This document shows, one piece after another, positions 1 to 10,200 of a stretch of DNA of 64,000 nt (positions within the stretch are counted from its first letter, which is position 1; each line of letters begins with the position of its first letter). The DNA lies in the NCBI GenBank assembly GCA_003001975.1, contig PVUG01000002.1, positions 335,927-399,926 on the forward strand, written 5' to 3'. Both the position numbers and the translations under genes were made by a program. Origin of the DNA: Martelella mediterranea (GTDB taxonomy: Bacteria > Pseudomonadota > Alphaproteobacteria > Rhizobiales > Rhizobiaceae). Below the pieces are notes generated by a model. It did no database searches. It was not told the DNA's origin and worked only from the letters and a program-made list of their open reading frames with translations.

Positions 1-810
1 CGCTTCCCCTCGACCATGGTCGACCGCATCGTTCCGGCAATGACCGAGGAAAGCTATAACCTGCTTGCCGAGCGGATCGGTACGGAAGACCCTGCCGGCA
101 TCGTCTGCGAACCCTTCCGCCAATGGGTGATCGAGGATGATTTCGTCGCCGGTCGGCCGGACTGGGACCGCGCCGGCGCCACATTCACCAATGACGTCGT
201 GCCCTATGAGAACATGAAGCTCAGAATGCTGAACGGCTCGCATTCCTTCCTCGCCTATCTAGGCTATCTTGGCGGCTATGAAGCCATTGCCGAGACCATG
301 GAAGACGAGGCCTATCGCAAGGCCGCCCGCGACCTGATGGGCAAGGAGCAGATCCCCACCCTCGAGGCTCCCGAAGGCATCGACCTCGATGACTACGCCG
401 ATGCCCTGATTGCCCGCTTTCAGAACCCCGCGATCCGTCACCGCACATGGCAGATCGCCATGGACGGCAGCCAGAAACTGCCGCAGCGCGCCCTCCAGTC
501 GATCGCCCATCATCTGAAGAACGGCACCCCCTGCCCGCGGCTGACACTGCTGGTCGCAGGCTGGATCCGCTATGTTTCGGGCACCGACGAAAACGGAGAA
601 GCCATCGACGTGCGCGATCCTCTGGCTGACAAGCTGAAGACGCTCGCCAATGGCGGCACCGCTGCCGAACGCGTGGAGAGGGTCGTTGCCGGTTCCGGCA
701 TTTTCCCCGCCGCGCTCGCACAAGACGCCGCCTTCAAGGCCAGCCTTTCGGAAAACCTTGAAGGCCTCGACGAAAAAGGCGCACGCAGAATGGTGGCCGA
801 ACTGTCCTGA
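1..810 (+). CDS. Fructuronate reductase / mannitol dehydrogenase family, 3' part
   Basis: The reading frame is open from base 1, so the gene starts upstream of the window and about 270 C-terminal residues are present. The segment FPSTMVDRIVPA, and the K-x4-N-x2-H arrangement in KLRMLNGSH, are hallmarks of the polyol-specific long-chain dehydrogenases, where Lys, Asn and His form the catalytic site. The family oxidises mannitol, arabinitol or mannonate with NAD; the fructuronate reductase branch (UxuB) interconverts fructuronate and mannonate in the cytoplasm. A mannonate dehydratase gene lies near 40-41 kb, which makes a role in hexuronate breakdown attractive, but the two genes are far apart. 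The exact substrate cannot be set from this fragment, whose Rossmann domain is missing. Family assignment is firm; the UxuB choice is inference. Confidence 0.85.
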   Translation, partial: RFPSTMVDRIVPAMTEESYNLLAERIGTEDPAGIVCEPFRQWVIEDDFVAGRPDWDRAGATFTNDVVPYENMKLRMLNGSHSFLAYLGYLGGYEAIAETMEDEAYRKAARDLMGKEQIPTLEAPEGIDLDDYADALIARFQNPAIRHRTWQIAMDGSQKLPQRALQSIAHHLKNGTPCPRLTLLVAGWIRYVSGTDENGEAIDVRDPLADKLKTLANGGTAAERVERVVAGSGIFPAALAQDAAFKASLSENLEGLDEKGARRMVAELS

Positions 811-834
811 GGCCCGGCCTGCAAGGCCATTGTT

Positions 835-859
835 GCGCGCCGTGGCCATCCCGGCGCGC
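835..859. terminator. Hairpin between convergent genes
   Basis: Perfect 8-bp stem GCGCGCCG/CGGCGCGC with a 9-base loop in the 81-base gap between the convergent dehydrogenase and ABC permease genes. There is no clear T-run on either side, so it may be a weak or Rho-assisted terminator. Confidence 0.4.
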
Positions 860-891
860 ATCATATGTGCCCTGATTATCGGTTTCCGGTA

Positions 892-2004
892 TTACTGGAG
901 AAACCTGCGGAAATAGCGCAGGGAGATGGCAAACAGAATGGCCGCGATGGCCGCAAGCCACAGCATTTGCGGCCAGACCACATCCAGCCCCGCGCCGCGA
1001 AACAGGATCGACTGCGCAAGAATGACATAGTGCGTGTTGGGCGCAGCCAGCATGATGTTCTGCACGATGTCCGGCATCGATTCACGCGGGGTCTGGGAGC
1101 CTGAAAGGATCTGGAGCGGCAACAGCACCAGGATCATCATGATCCCGAATTGCGGCATCGTTTTTGCAAACGTCGCCAGCAATATCCCGAGCGATGCGGT
1201 GGCAAACAGATGCAAGGCCGTGCCGACCAGAAACAGCGTCAGCGATCCCTGAAGCGGGATGCCCAGCACCCAGCCGCACATAACAACGGTCGCAAAGAGC
1301 GTACCGAGCAGCACCACAAGGCTCATCGACCATAATTTGCTGACCATGATTTCCAGTGCCGTCACCGGCATGACCAGAAGATGCTCGATCGTGCCGTGCT
1401 CGCGCTCACGGATCAACGCGGCGCCGGGCAGGATCAGCGCCAGCAGCGTCACGCTGTTGGAGACGCCCATCACGGCCTGGAACCAGCCGCTGTTGAGAAC
1501 CGGATTGAACCGCGCGCGCAGCACCAGTTCAGCCGGCGGAGGCTGGCCGCTCCCGCCGGGATCGACAAACGCCGCCACCTCGTCGGAAACGATGGTCTGC
1601 ACATAGCCCGCGCCGGAAAAGGCCTGTGTCATCTGCGTGGCATCGACATTGAGCTGAATTTCCGGGCGCTTGCCCGCCAAAACATCGCTCTGGAAATCTG
1701 GCGGAATGTCGAGGGCGAAGGTGTCCAGCCCCTCATCCATGCGCCGGTCCATTTCATCCCACCCGATAATCGAAGGCTCGGAAAAATAGGGCGGCTGAAA
1801 GGCATGGATGATCCGCGTCGACAGCGGTGAGCCGTCTTCATCGACAATGGCGATCGGCGCGTGGTTCAGCACTTCGCTTTCCATCTGTGCCGATGACTGA
1901 ATTTGAAAGGTGAAGGAAAACAGGATCAGAAACATCATGATCGGATCGCGCAGAAGCCCGCGGATTTCCTTGATGCCCAATTGCAGCACATTGCCGAAAT
2001 CCAT
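892..2004 (-). CDS. yhhJ: ABC-2 type transporter permease, YhhJ-like
   Basis: A 370-residue membrane protein of the ABC-2 permease family: one hydrophobic segment near residues 20-40, a long extracytoplasmic region (about 45-190), then five or six hydrophobic segments up to the C-terminus. This is the usual architecture of YhhJ/YbhR-type exporter subunits. The N-terminal string RDPIMMFLILFSF and the later RERE-GTIEHLLVMPV segment are typical of the family. The stop of the preceding rbbA-like gene lies 1 base upstream of this ATG, so the two are transcribed together and probably translationally coupled. With the HlyD-like protein and the double-ATPase protein it should form an efflux or envelope-export complex; the cargo is unknown. 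Confidence 0.85.
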   Translation of the reverse strand: MDFGNVLQLGIKEIRGLLRDPIMMFLILFSFTFQIQSSAQMESEVLNHAPIAIVDEDGSPLSTRIIHAFQPPYFSEPSIIGWDEMDRRMDEGLDTFALDIPPDFQSDVLAGKRPEIQLNVDATQMTQAFSGAGYVQTIVSDEVAAFVDPGGSGQPPPAELVLRARFNPVLNSGWFQAVMGVSNSVTLLALILPGAALIREREHGTIEHLLVMPVTALEIMVSKLWSMSLVVLLGTLFATVVMCGWVLGIPLQGSLTLFLVGTALHLFATASLGILLATFAKTMPQFGIMMILVLLPLQILSGSQTPRESMPDIVQNIMLAAPNTHYVILAQSILFRGAGLDVVWPQMLWLAAIAAILFAISLRYFRRFLQ

Positions 2005-2005
2005 C

Positions 2006-4738
2006 CTATTTCTCCTGCTTTCGCATCAGCAGCACGCCAATGCCGATCAGGACGGGGATCGACAGCGCCAGCGGCATCAGCGTTCCCGAAAGTTCGGCAA
2101 ATCCAAGCCCCTTGGAAAAGGCGCCGCGGGAGATCGTCATGAAATGCGTCGTCGGATATATTTTCGAAATCACGGAACTGATGCCGGTGAGCGACGAAAC
2201 GGGTGAAATCATGCCCGAAAACTGCACGGCCGGCAGCAGCGTTCCAAGCGCCGTCGCAAAAATGGCCGCAAGCTGGCTTTTCACGAATGCCGAGATCACC
2301 AGCCCCATGGCGGTCGCCGCCGATACGTAAAGAACACCGGCGGCAAAATAAAAAACGCGGTCTCCGGTAAACGGCACCCTGAACAGCAGGATCGCCATCG
2401 CCGTCAGCAGTGCGAAATTGAGGATGGCGATCACCGTGTAGGGGATCAGCTTTCCAAGGAGGAATTCCAGCCGGGTCACCGGCGTCACATAAAGATTGGT
2501 GATCGACCCCAGTTCCCGTTCACGCACCACCGACAGCGTCGAAAGCATTGCCGGGATCAGCAGCAACAGCAGAGGAATGACGGCAGGCACCATGGCGACA
2601 AGGCTCTTGACGTCGGGGTTATAGCGATAGCGCAATTGCAGGGCAAAGTCTCCGGCAACGGCATCGGCGCCGAATTCGCTGCGCATCCGGTCGGCCAGCC
2701 AGCTCTGATACATGCCCTGCACATAGCCCCTGACCGTCTCGGCGCGCGTCGGGTTCGAACCGTCAAACCAGCCTCCGATCCCCACGGGCCCGCCGCGCAG
2801 CAGATCGCGGCCGAACCCCGGCGGAATTTCCAGCGCAAGGTCCAGACCGCCCGCGCGCATCCGGTGATCCATCTGCGCATAGTCCGTCAGCGGTTCCTGT
2901 TCGATGAAATAGCGCGATCCGGCGATCTGGTCGGTAAAGTCGCGGCTGATGGAGGAATCGTCATAGTCGAGAACGGCGAAGGTCAGATCCTCGACATCCA
3001 TGTTGATGCCATAGCCGATCACCAGCATCAGGATCAGCGATCCGAGGATCGCCAGCGCGCTGCGGATCGGGTCGCGCCGCAATTCCAGGGATTCGCGCAT
3101 CGCATAGCTGAACATGCGGCGCGGGTCGAACCGGGGCGCCCTGGCCGTGGCGGCCTCCGGCTGCGCTTCAACCGGGGTTTCTTCGGCAACGGAAACGTCT
3201 TCTCCGGTCGCCTCTTCGAGATAGCTGATGAATGCTTCTTCCAGCGATGCCGCCCCGCTGGCGCTGATGATATCGTCCGGCCGGTCCGAAACCAGAACCT
3301 GACCGGCATGCATCAGCGAAATCCGGTCGCAAAGCGCCGCCTCGTTCATGAAATGCGTCGACACGAAGATGGTCACGCCCTCGCCGCGCGACAGTTCCGC
3401 AAGATGGCGCCAGAACACATCGCGGGCCACCGGATCGACCCCGGATGTCGGTTCGTCGAGAATCAGAATGTCCGGTGCGTGGATCATCGCAACAGCGAGA
3501 GACAGGCGCTGGCGGATGCCGAGAGGAAGCGCGTCGGGCCGGGCGTCCATCACGCCCGACAATTCGAACCGGTCGGCCATTTCGGCAATACGGGCGGGTA
3601 TTAACGCCGCATCCAGCCTGAAAAGCCGCGCATGCATGTCGAGGTTCTGCGCGACCGTCAGTTCGCCGTAGAGCGAAAACGACTGGCTCATATAGCCGAT
3701 GCGCCGGCGGACAGCGAGGTCATGGGGATCGACCGGCGAACCGAACAGTTTTGCTGTGCCTTCGCTGACCGGGAGAAGGCCGGTCAGCATTTTCATCGTC
3801 GTGGTCTTGCCGCAGCCATTGGAGCCGAGAAATCCGAAAATCTCTCCCTTGGCGATCTGGAAGCTGACATGGTCAACAGCCGTAAAATCCCCGAAACGCT
3901 TGGTCAGGCCTTCGGCTTCTATGGCGAAATCGCCGCCGTCATGTTCGGCCATCGGCGGTATCGTCACGCCTTCATGGCCCCGGCGGTTTTCCTCGGGCAG
4001 GAGCGCGATAAAGGCTTTGTCGAGGTCGCGCGTACCCGTCTGCGTCATCAGATCGGCGGGCGTGCCGGTGGCAAGCACACGGCCCGCATTCATCGCCACC
4101 AGCCAGTCAAAACGGGTCGCTTCCTCCATATAAGCGGTCGCGACGATCACGCTCATGCCCGGCCGGCCGGCGCGAATATGATCGATCAGCTCCCAGAACT
4201 GGCGGCGCGAAAGCGGATCGACACCGGTGGTCGGCTCATCGAGGATCAGAAGGTCGGGATCGTGGATCAGCGCGCAGCACAGGCCCAGTTTCTGCTTCAT
4301 GCCGCCGGAGAGATTGCCCGCCGGGCGATCGCGGAAGGCTTCCAGCCCGGTTGCGGTGAGCAGTTGCGCGATACGCGCCTCGCGTTCGGCGCGGGCGTGG
4401 CCGAAAAGACGGCCGAAGAAATCGACATTCTCGAAGACCGACAGCGTGTGGTAGAGATTTTTCCCCAGCCCCTGCGGCATATAGGCAATGCGCGGGCAGA
4501 CAGCCTGCCGGTGACCGGCCGAGCGCATATCGCCGCCCAGAACATGCAGCCCGCCCGCCTGCAATGCCCGTGCGCCGGAGATCAGCGCCAGAAGAGAAGA
4601 CTTGCCGACGCCATCCGGGCCGATCAGGCCGACCATTTTTCCCGCCGGAACGACAAGCGAAACATCGTCCAGCGCCTGAACCCTGCGATAGGACAGGCTC
4701 ACGCCCTCAACTGTTACGACCGGATCGGTATCAGTCAT
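2006..4738 (-). CDS. rbbA: RbbA-like double ATPase/permease fusion
   Basis: About 910 residues. Two ABC ATPase domains precede an ABC-2 permease domain. The first has Walker A GPDGVGKS (about 40-47), signature LSGG (about 143-146) and Walker [13 protein letters not shown]. The second has Walker A GSNGCGKT (about 305-312) and Walker [13 protein letters not shown], but its signature is degenerate (PLGIRQ, about 405-410). The C-terminal third has membrane segments with a large loop, like YhhJ. This order matches E. coli RbbA (YhiH), described as a ribosome-associated ATPase and predicted transporter. I use the ATG at 4738, which overlaps the stop of the upstream hlyD-like gene as ATGA; an alternative start 11 codons upstream would lie inside that gene. 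The degenerate second signature suggests asymmetric ATP sites. Whether it acts on ribosomes or in export here is not shown. Confidence 0.88.
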   Translation of the reverse strand: MTDTDPVVTVEGVSLSYRRVQALDDVSLVVPAGKMVGLIGPDGVGKSSLLALISGARALQAGGLHVLGGDMRSAGHRQAVCPRIAYMPQGLGKNLYHTLSVFENVDFFGRLFGHARAEREARIAQLLTATGLEAFRDRPAGNLSGGMKQKLGLCCALIHDPDLLILDEPTTGVDPLSRRQFWELIDHIRAGRPGMSVIVATAYMEEATRFDWLVAMNAGRVLATGTPADLMTQTGTRDLDKAFIALLPEENRRGHEGVTIPPMAEHDGGDFAIEAEGLTKRFGDFTAVDHVSFQIAKGEIFGFLGSNGCGKTTTMKMLTGLLPVSEGTAKLFGSPVDPHDLAVRRRIGYMSQSFSLYGELTVAQNLDMHARLFRLDAALIPARIAEMADRFELSGVMDARPDALPLGIRQRLSLAVAMIHAPDILILDEPTSGVDPVARDVFWRHLAELSRGEGVTIFVSTHFMNEAALCDRISLMHAGQVLVSDRPDDIISASGAASLEEAFISYLEEATGEDVSVAEETPVEAQPEAATARAPRFDPRRMFSYAMRESLELRRDPIRSALAILGSLILMLVIGYGINMDVEDLTFAVLDYDDSSISRDFTDQIAGSRYFIEQEPLTDYAQMDHRMRAGGLDLALEIPPGFGRDLLRGGPVGIGGWFDGSNPTRAETVRGYVQGMYQSWLADRMRSEFGADAVAGDFALQLRYRYNPDVKSLVAMVPAVIPLLLLLIPAMLSTLSVVRERELGSITNLYVTPVTRLEFLLGKLIPYTVIAILNFALLTAMAILLFRVPFTGDRVFYFAAGVLYVSAATAMGLVISAFVKSQLAAIFATALGTLLPAVQFSGMISPVSSLTGISSVISKIYPTTHFMTISRGAFSKGLGFAELSGTLMPLALSIPVLIGIGVLLMRKQEK

Positions 4739-5799
4739 TGGATCAGGTTCTGCTGCAGGAAGTCCGGCCATTCGGCATCGGGAGCGAGCTTGACATAGGC
4801 CATGCCCGGCAGGCCGGTTTTCACCTGCGTCATATATTGCTCCAGCAATTCAGGTGCGATCCGCGCCCTGACGCGGAAGGCCAGTTTCAGTCGCTCCTCC
4901 TCGGTTTCCACCGTTCGCGGGGTGAACTGGGCGGTATCGGAAACGAACGAGACGGTCGCCGGAATGACGATATCAGGCGCGGCATCCATGATGAGGCGCA
5001 CTTCGGAGCCAAGCGCCACGCGCCCTGCTTCTGCCGTCGGCAGGAATATATTCATATAGACGTCCGACACATCGATCATGTTGATGACGCGGCCGCCCGA
5101 TCCGATGACCTCTCCGGGCTCGGCCAGCCGGTACTGAACCCGCCCGTCGCGCGGGGCCACGAGGGTGGCATCGGCAATCTGCACGTCGATGCGCGCCACC
5201 GAGGCTTTGGCCGCCGTCACGGCAGCCTCGGCATCGACCACCTGCGCCCGGGCCGAGGTGATGGCCGCTTTTGCAGCGGCAACCGATGCCCGGGCTGAGG
5301 CCAGCGCCGCGTTGGCGCGGCGCTCGGCGGAACGGTCATCATCAAGAACCTGCCGGGAAATCGTTTCACGCGCGGCAAGCTGCTCCGAACGCTCAAGCCG
5401 TGCGGCTGCGGCATCCAGCTCGGCCTGCCGGACATCGACATTCGCCTGCGCGGCATCCAGTTCCGCATTGCGCTGTTCGACGATGCTTTCGGCGGTTTCA
5501 ATCGCGATTTCCGCGCGGCGCTGCTGCGCCTGCGCTTCGGTTTTCTGCGCTTCCAACTCGGCGGTATCCATCCGGGCCAGGGTCTCGCCTGCAACGACAA
5601 AATCGCCTTCCCGTGGAAAAACGGCTTCGATGCGGCCGCCGGTTTTGGCGGCGACATCGATGTCGACGGCTTCCAGACGCCCGTTGCCGCGGGCAATGCC
5701 CTCCGGCATGTCGCTCGTACTGGCCTGCTGCCAGATAAACCAGCCAGCGCCGCCAGCCACCAATATTGCAACAATGAACCATTTCAGACGTGTCTTCAT
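4735..5799 (-). CDS. HlyD/EmrA-type periplasmic adaptor protein
   Basis: About 354 residues: a short cytoplasmic start, one membrane anchor ([18 protein letters not shown], about 5-22), then a biotinyl-lipoyl-like half, a long Ala/Glu-rich alpha-helical hairpin (about 75-200, with many A-x-x-A-E heptads) and the second lipoyl/beta-barrel part ([16 protein letters not shown]). This is the membrane-fusion protein fold that bridges an inner-membrane exporter and an outer-membrane channel. The ATG at 5799 is preceded by GGGAGTG at good spacing and is preferred over an in-frame start four codons upstream. It overlaps the rbbA-like gene by ATGA and lies 36 bases behind the MarR gene, so it belongs to one marR-hlyD-rbbA-yhhJ operon. 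No outer-membrane factor gene is present nearby. Confidence 0.9.
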   Translation of the reverse strand: MKTRLKWFIVAILVAGGAGWFIWQQASTSDMPEGIARGNGRLEAVDIDVAAKTGGRIEAVFPREGDFVVAGETLARMDTAELEAQKTEAQAQQRRAEIAIETAESIVEQRNAELDAAQANVDVRQAELDAAAARLERSEQLAARETISRQVLDDDRSAERRANAALASARASVAAAKAAITSARAQVVDAEAAVTAAKASVARIDVQIADATLVAPRDGRVQYRLAEPGEVIGSGGRVINMIDVSDVYMNIFLPTAEAGRVALGSEVRLIMDAAPDIVIPATVSFVSDTAQFTPRTVETEEERLKLAFRVRARIAPELLEQYMTQVKTGLPGMAYVKLAPDAEWPDFLQQNLIQ

Positions 5800-5835
5800 C
5801 TCACTCCCCACACAACGCCCGGCGCCAGTCTCGTA

Positions 5836-6366
5836 TCAGTCCCCCGAACCGGACTGAAGTTTCAGTTCATCGGCTGGCGGTGTCCCAGAAGCAGGCACGG
5901 ATGCGATTTCCGCCCCGCAGAATTGCGCTGTTGCATCTTGAATTTTCCGCAGATATTGCCGGATGGCCTCAAGCTCGCTGTTGCTCAGCCCTTTCGTCGC
6001 CTCGGTATGATGCTCATGCAGGATACGATAGAGCCTGAGTGGTTCGGCAACAGCGGCTTCATTCAGCGTCACCAGAACGCCGCGCCGGTCTGAGGGATTG
6101 GGCACCCTGGCAATGAAACCGCCGTTTTCCAGCCGGGTCAGCAAGGCCGAAACCGCACCGGATGTCAGCCCCAGAAAACCCGACAGATCCTTTGGACTCA
6201 TCGGTTTTCCGGCATCACTCAGCACGCAGACCGCCCTGAAATCCGTGGCATGCATTCCGCTCGAACTGGCCGAGCGGGCATAGCAAATCTCGATCTGCTG
6301 GATCAGGCCCAGAAGCGCAATTCCGGTTTCGCGGACGCCGTCATTCCTGTCATCGAAAGTCTTCAT
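5836..6366 (-). CDS. MarR family transcriptional regulator
   Basis: A 176-residue protein with a winged helix-turn-helix in the middle (SPKDLSGFLGLTSGAVSALLTRLENGGFIARVPNPSDRRGV, read in pieces about 57-97), including the DxRR wing motif typical of MarR proteins, flanked by dimerisation helices. It is the first gene of the operon that continues into hlyD-, rbbA- and yhhJ-like genes, so it most likely represses that export system and itself in response to a small ligand. A TTTAT-N6-ATAAA inverted repeat lies directly upstream of the start codon. The last 25 residues are polar and probably disordered. The ligand is unknown. Confidence 0.88.
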   Translation of the reverse strand: MKTFDDRNDGVRETGIALLGLIQQIEICYARSASSSGMHATDFRAVCVLSDAGKPMSPKDLSGFLGLTSGAVSALLTRLENGGFIARVPNPSDRRGVLVTLNEAAVAEPLRLYRILHEHHTEATKGLSNSELEAIRQYLRKIQDATAQFCGAEIASVPASGTPPADELKLQSGSGD

Positions 6367-6369
6367 AAT

Positions 6370-6385
6370 TTTATTTAATCATAAA
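6370..6385. promoter_or_regulatory. Candidate MarR operator
   Basis: Inverted repeat TTTAT-N6-ATAAA immediately upstream of the marR start codon in AT-rich DNA. MarR proteins bind short palindromes of about this length over their own promoters. Assignment is by position and symmetry only. Confidence 0.4.
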
Positions 6386-6415
6386 GTATCTTGACAGTGA
6401 AGCTAAATACGCCCG

Positions 6416-7030
6416 TCACGAACCCATGCGTGGCCCCTGCGCCTGACCGTGCGTCAGAATGCCGGTCAGCGCGACAATTTCGCGTTCGAGTGTTTCCATC
6501 GGCACGCCGACGAACCGGTTTTCAACACTGATGGCAATGACGCCGTGAACCGCGCCGAAAAAGGTGCGGGCGCGATCGGTGATCTCTTCCTGGCTGGCGT
6601 CGGGCATCAGCCGGGCAAGCGGCGCGGCAATCTTTGCCATCAGCGTGGCGACTTCCTCGCCCAGCCAGACCGGAACCGTTGCGCCTTCCGGCATGTGATG
6701 CTCGAACAAAGCGGCCCAGAGATTGCGGTTTGCGGCGACAAAACGCAGATAGGCCAGCCCGAGCGCCTCGAAGGCCCGGTCATCGGCCACACCTGCAAGA
6801 GCCGTATCCATCTCCGCCTCGATTGCCTGCAATGTCTGGAAATTGACATGCAGGATCAGCGTGTCGATATCATCGAAAATCGTGTAGAGGCTGCCGAGCG
6901 CGCATCCCGTCTTCGCGGCGATGTCGCGGGCACGCAATCCCTTCAGCCCACCCTCGGCAATCAGCGACCGCGTTGCCGTGATCAGCGCCGATTTGAGTGC
7001 ATCGCGTTTGGCTTCCCGCTTTCCGGCCAT
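6416..7030 (-). CDS. TetR family transcriptional regulator
   Basis: About 204 residues. The N-terminal helix-turn-helix (AARDIAAKTGCALGSLYTIF is the expected recognition region, about 34-53) is typical TetR, followed by an all-helical ligand domain that resembles the TetR C-terminal WHG-type domain (FLRFVAANRNLWAALFEHHM-like segment, about 100-120). The ATG at 7030 is chosen because GGAG lies 9 bases upstream; an in-frame start 16 codons earlier would place operator DNA inside the coding region. The gene is divergent from the fused lysophospholipid transporter/acyltransferase gene, and three copies of a 13-bp palindrome lie in the shared promoter region. It should repress both transcripts until it binds a lipid-like or other small ligand, which is inference. 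Confidence 0.88.
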   Translation of the reverse strand: MAGKREAKRDALKSALITATRSLIAEGGLKGLRARDIAAKTGCALGSLYTIFDDIDTLILHVNFQTLQAIEAEMDTALAGVADDRAFEALGLAYLRFVAANRNLWAALFEHHMPEGATVPVWLGEEVATLMAKIAAPLARLMPDASQEEITDRARTFFGAVHGVIAISVENRFVGVPMETLEREIVALTGILTHGQAQGPRMGS

Positions 7031-7049
7031 CGCCTCGATCTCCAAAAAA

Positions 7050-7118
7050 AGAACAATGTTCATTTTTATCTTGAACAATGTTCATAAATTCCATATACAG
7101 ATTCCTGAACAATGTTCA
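7050..7118. promoter_or_regulatory. Three TetR operator copies
   Basis: The 13-base palindrome TGAACAATGTTCA occurs at 7072-7084 and 7106-7118, and with one changed first base (A) at 7050-7062. Centres are 22 and 34 bases apart, close to two and three helical turns. They lie between the tetR gene and the divergent fused acyltransferase gene. Symmetry, repetition and position make them strong candidates for cooperative binding sites of the adjacent TetR protein. Confidence 0.75.
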
Positions 7119-7209
7119 TACAATGACCTGTGGCGATGTTCAAGCCGGCAGCCAGAACCGTGAATACGGGAACGGCCATTCATCGCACCGCCATTTCGAA
7201 AGAGGAACC

Positions 7210-10200
7210 ATGACGGATAATCTGATGACATCGCGGCGGTTTGCGCCGCTGTTCTGGACGCAGTTTCTGTCGGCGTTCAACGACAACTTCCTGAAAAACA
7301 CCCTCGTGCTTTTCGTGCTGTTCAAGTTGACCGAAGATGCCGCAGCGCCGCTGATTTCACTGGCAGGCGCGCTGTTCGTTCTGCCGTTTCTGGCGCTTTC
7401 GGCCACCGGCGGCGAAATGGCCGACCGCTTCGACAAGGCGGTGATGGCCGAGCGGCTGAAGCTGGCCGAAATCGGCGCGGCGGCCGTCGCGGTTGCCGGC
7501 CTTGCCCTTTCCTCCGTTGCGGTGCTGATGCTGGCACTGGTCCTGTTCGGCATCGTCTCGGCGCTGTTCGGGCCGGTGAAATACGGCATCCTGCCGGATC
7601 ATCTGGAAAAAAGCGCCCTGCCGCGCGCCAATGCCTGGATCGAGGGAGCGACCTTCATCGCGATTTTGGGCGGCACCATCATTGCCGGCATCGCGGCCGC
7701 CGACGGTGTGCGCCTCTGGCTTTTCGCCCCGATGATGATGACGCTGGCCGTCGGCTGCTGGCTTGCCAGCCGTTTCATCCCGAAAACCGGGGCCAAAGCG
7801 CCGGATCTGGCGCTGGACAGGAATATATTCCGGGTAAGCTGGCGGCTTGTCGGAGAGCTGAAGGCGGACAGCCGGATCTGGCGCGCCGCACTAATGGCGT
7901 CCTGGTTCTGGTTTGTCGGCGCCGTCATTCTTTCGCTGCTGCCGCCCGTCGTCAAGAACACGCTCGGCGGCGACCAGATTGCGATTACCGCCTATCTCGC
8001 CGTCTTCGCCGTTTCCATCGGCATCGGGTCGGCAATGGCCGCATGGATGTCTTCGGGCCGCATTGTCTTGCTGCCCGCGCCTTTCGGCACGGCATTGGTT
8101 GCGCTTTTCGGCCTGCATCTGGCCTGGAATATCGCGAGTGCGGGCACATTGCCGCCTTCGACCACGCTTGCCGGCTTTTTTGCCCACCCGGTCAATCTCG
8201 TCATTGCAGTCGACCTTGCCGGCATGGCCATTGCCGGGGCCTTTCTGGTGGTCCCCACCTTTGCAGCACTTCAGGCATGGTCGCATGAAGACCATCGCGC
8301 CCGGGTCATCGGCGCCACCAATGTGCTGACGGCGGCCTTCACCACGGTTGGCGGCGCGCTTGTCGCAGCACTTCAGGCGGCAGGCGTTGCAATTCCCGTC
8401 CTGCTTGTCGGCCTTGCGGCCCTCAACGGCGTTGCGGCCTGGCTGATGCTGCGAACCCTGCCGACCAATGCGTTTCGCGATTTTGTCTCGATCCTGTTTC
8501 GCGCCTTCCTTCGCCTCGAGGTGAAGGGGCTTGAAAACCTCGACAAGGCCGGGGCCAATCCCATTCTGGCGCTCAACCACGTATCGCTGCTCGACGGGCC
8601 GCTGGCGCTGACGCTGCTGGACCGCGATCCGGTGTTTGCGGTCGACTACAAGACCGCGCGGATCTGGTGGATCCGCCCCTTCCTGAAAATGTGCAATTTC
8701 ATGCCGCTCGACCCGTCGCGGCCGATGGCGACCCGCACGCTGATCCGTTCCGTCAACGACGGCAATCCGCTGGTGATCTTTCCCGAAGGCCGTCTGACGG
8801 TCACCGGCAGCCTGATGAAGGTGTATGACGGCGCGGCCATGGTGGCCGACAAGACCGGCTCCATGGTGGTTCCGGTCCGCATCGACGGGCTGGAAAAGAG
8901 TTATTTTTCGCGCCTGACCGGCCGCAATGTCCGCCGTCGCCTGTTTCCCAAGGTGAAGGTCACCATTCTGGAGCCGGTGCGACTTTCCGTCGGTGACAAC
9001 CTGTTCGGCCGCAAGCGCCGCATGGCCGCCGGCGCAGCACTTTACCAGATCATGTCGCAGATGCTGTTTGAAACCACATCGACATCATCGACCCTGATGG
9101 AGCGCGTGATCGAAACAGCAAAAGAGCGCGGTTTCGGCAAACAGGCGATCGAGGACCCGATCGCCGGAAAAATGTCCTACGGCCGGCTCCTGACCGCGGC
9201 AGCCGTGCTTGGCGGCAAGTTCCGGGACATGTTTGCAGGCGACAGCAATATCGGCGTGCTGCTGCCCAATGCCAATGGCACGGTCGCCACCACGCTCGGG
9301 CTGATTTCCGCCGGAAAAGTGCCTGCCATGCTGAACTTCACCGCCGGCGCGACCAATCTGGTCTCCGCCTGCAAGGCCGCCGACCTGCGCGTGGTGCTGA
9401 CCTCACGGGCCTTTGTCGAACAGGGGCGGCTTGAAAGCGTCATTGCGGCTTTGCAGGAACAGGTGACGATCATCTATCTGGATGATCTGCGCGCGACACT
9501 TAGGCTCCGCGACAAGCTCGTCGGCCGCCTTCGCCGGGCAAGACCGCTGGTCCGGCGCCAGCCGGATGATCCGGCGGTTATTCTGTTCACCTCCGGCTCG
9601 GAAGGCACGCCCAAGGGCGTGGTGCTGACCAATCGCAACATTCTGGCCAATGCGGCACAGGCGGCCTCGCGCATCGATTTCACGCCGGGCGACAAGGTGT
9701 TCAACATCCTGCCCGCCTTCCACGCATTTGGCCTGACGGCAGGCACATTCCTGCCGCTGACATCGGGCGTGCCCATCTATCTCTACCCCTCGCCGCTGCA
9801 CTACCGCATCGTTCCGGAACTGATCTACAGCTCCAATGCGACCATCATTTTCGGAACGGATACCTTCCTCAACGGCTATGCCCGCACCGCCCATCCCTAT
9901 GACATGCGCTCGATCCGCTATTGTTTTGCCGGCGCCGAACCCGTCAGGCCGTCGACCCGCACGCTTTATATGGAAAAATTCGGCGTGCGTATTCTGGAAG
10001 GCTACGGCGTCACCGAGGCCGCGCCCGTTATCGCCATCAATACGCCGATGTACAACAAGGGCGGAACCGTCGGAAAGATCATGCCGGGCATGGAATACCG
10101 GCTCGATCCGGTGCCCGGCATTGACGAGGGCGGCCGCCTGTTCGTGCGTGGCGACAATGTCATGGCCGGTTATCTGCGTGCCGAAAATCCGGGCAGGATC

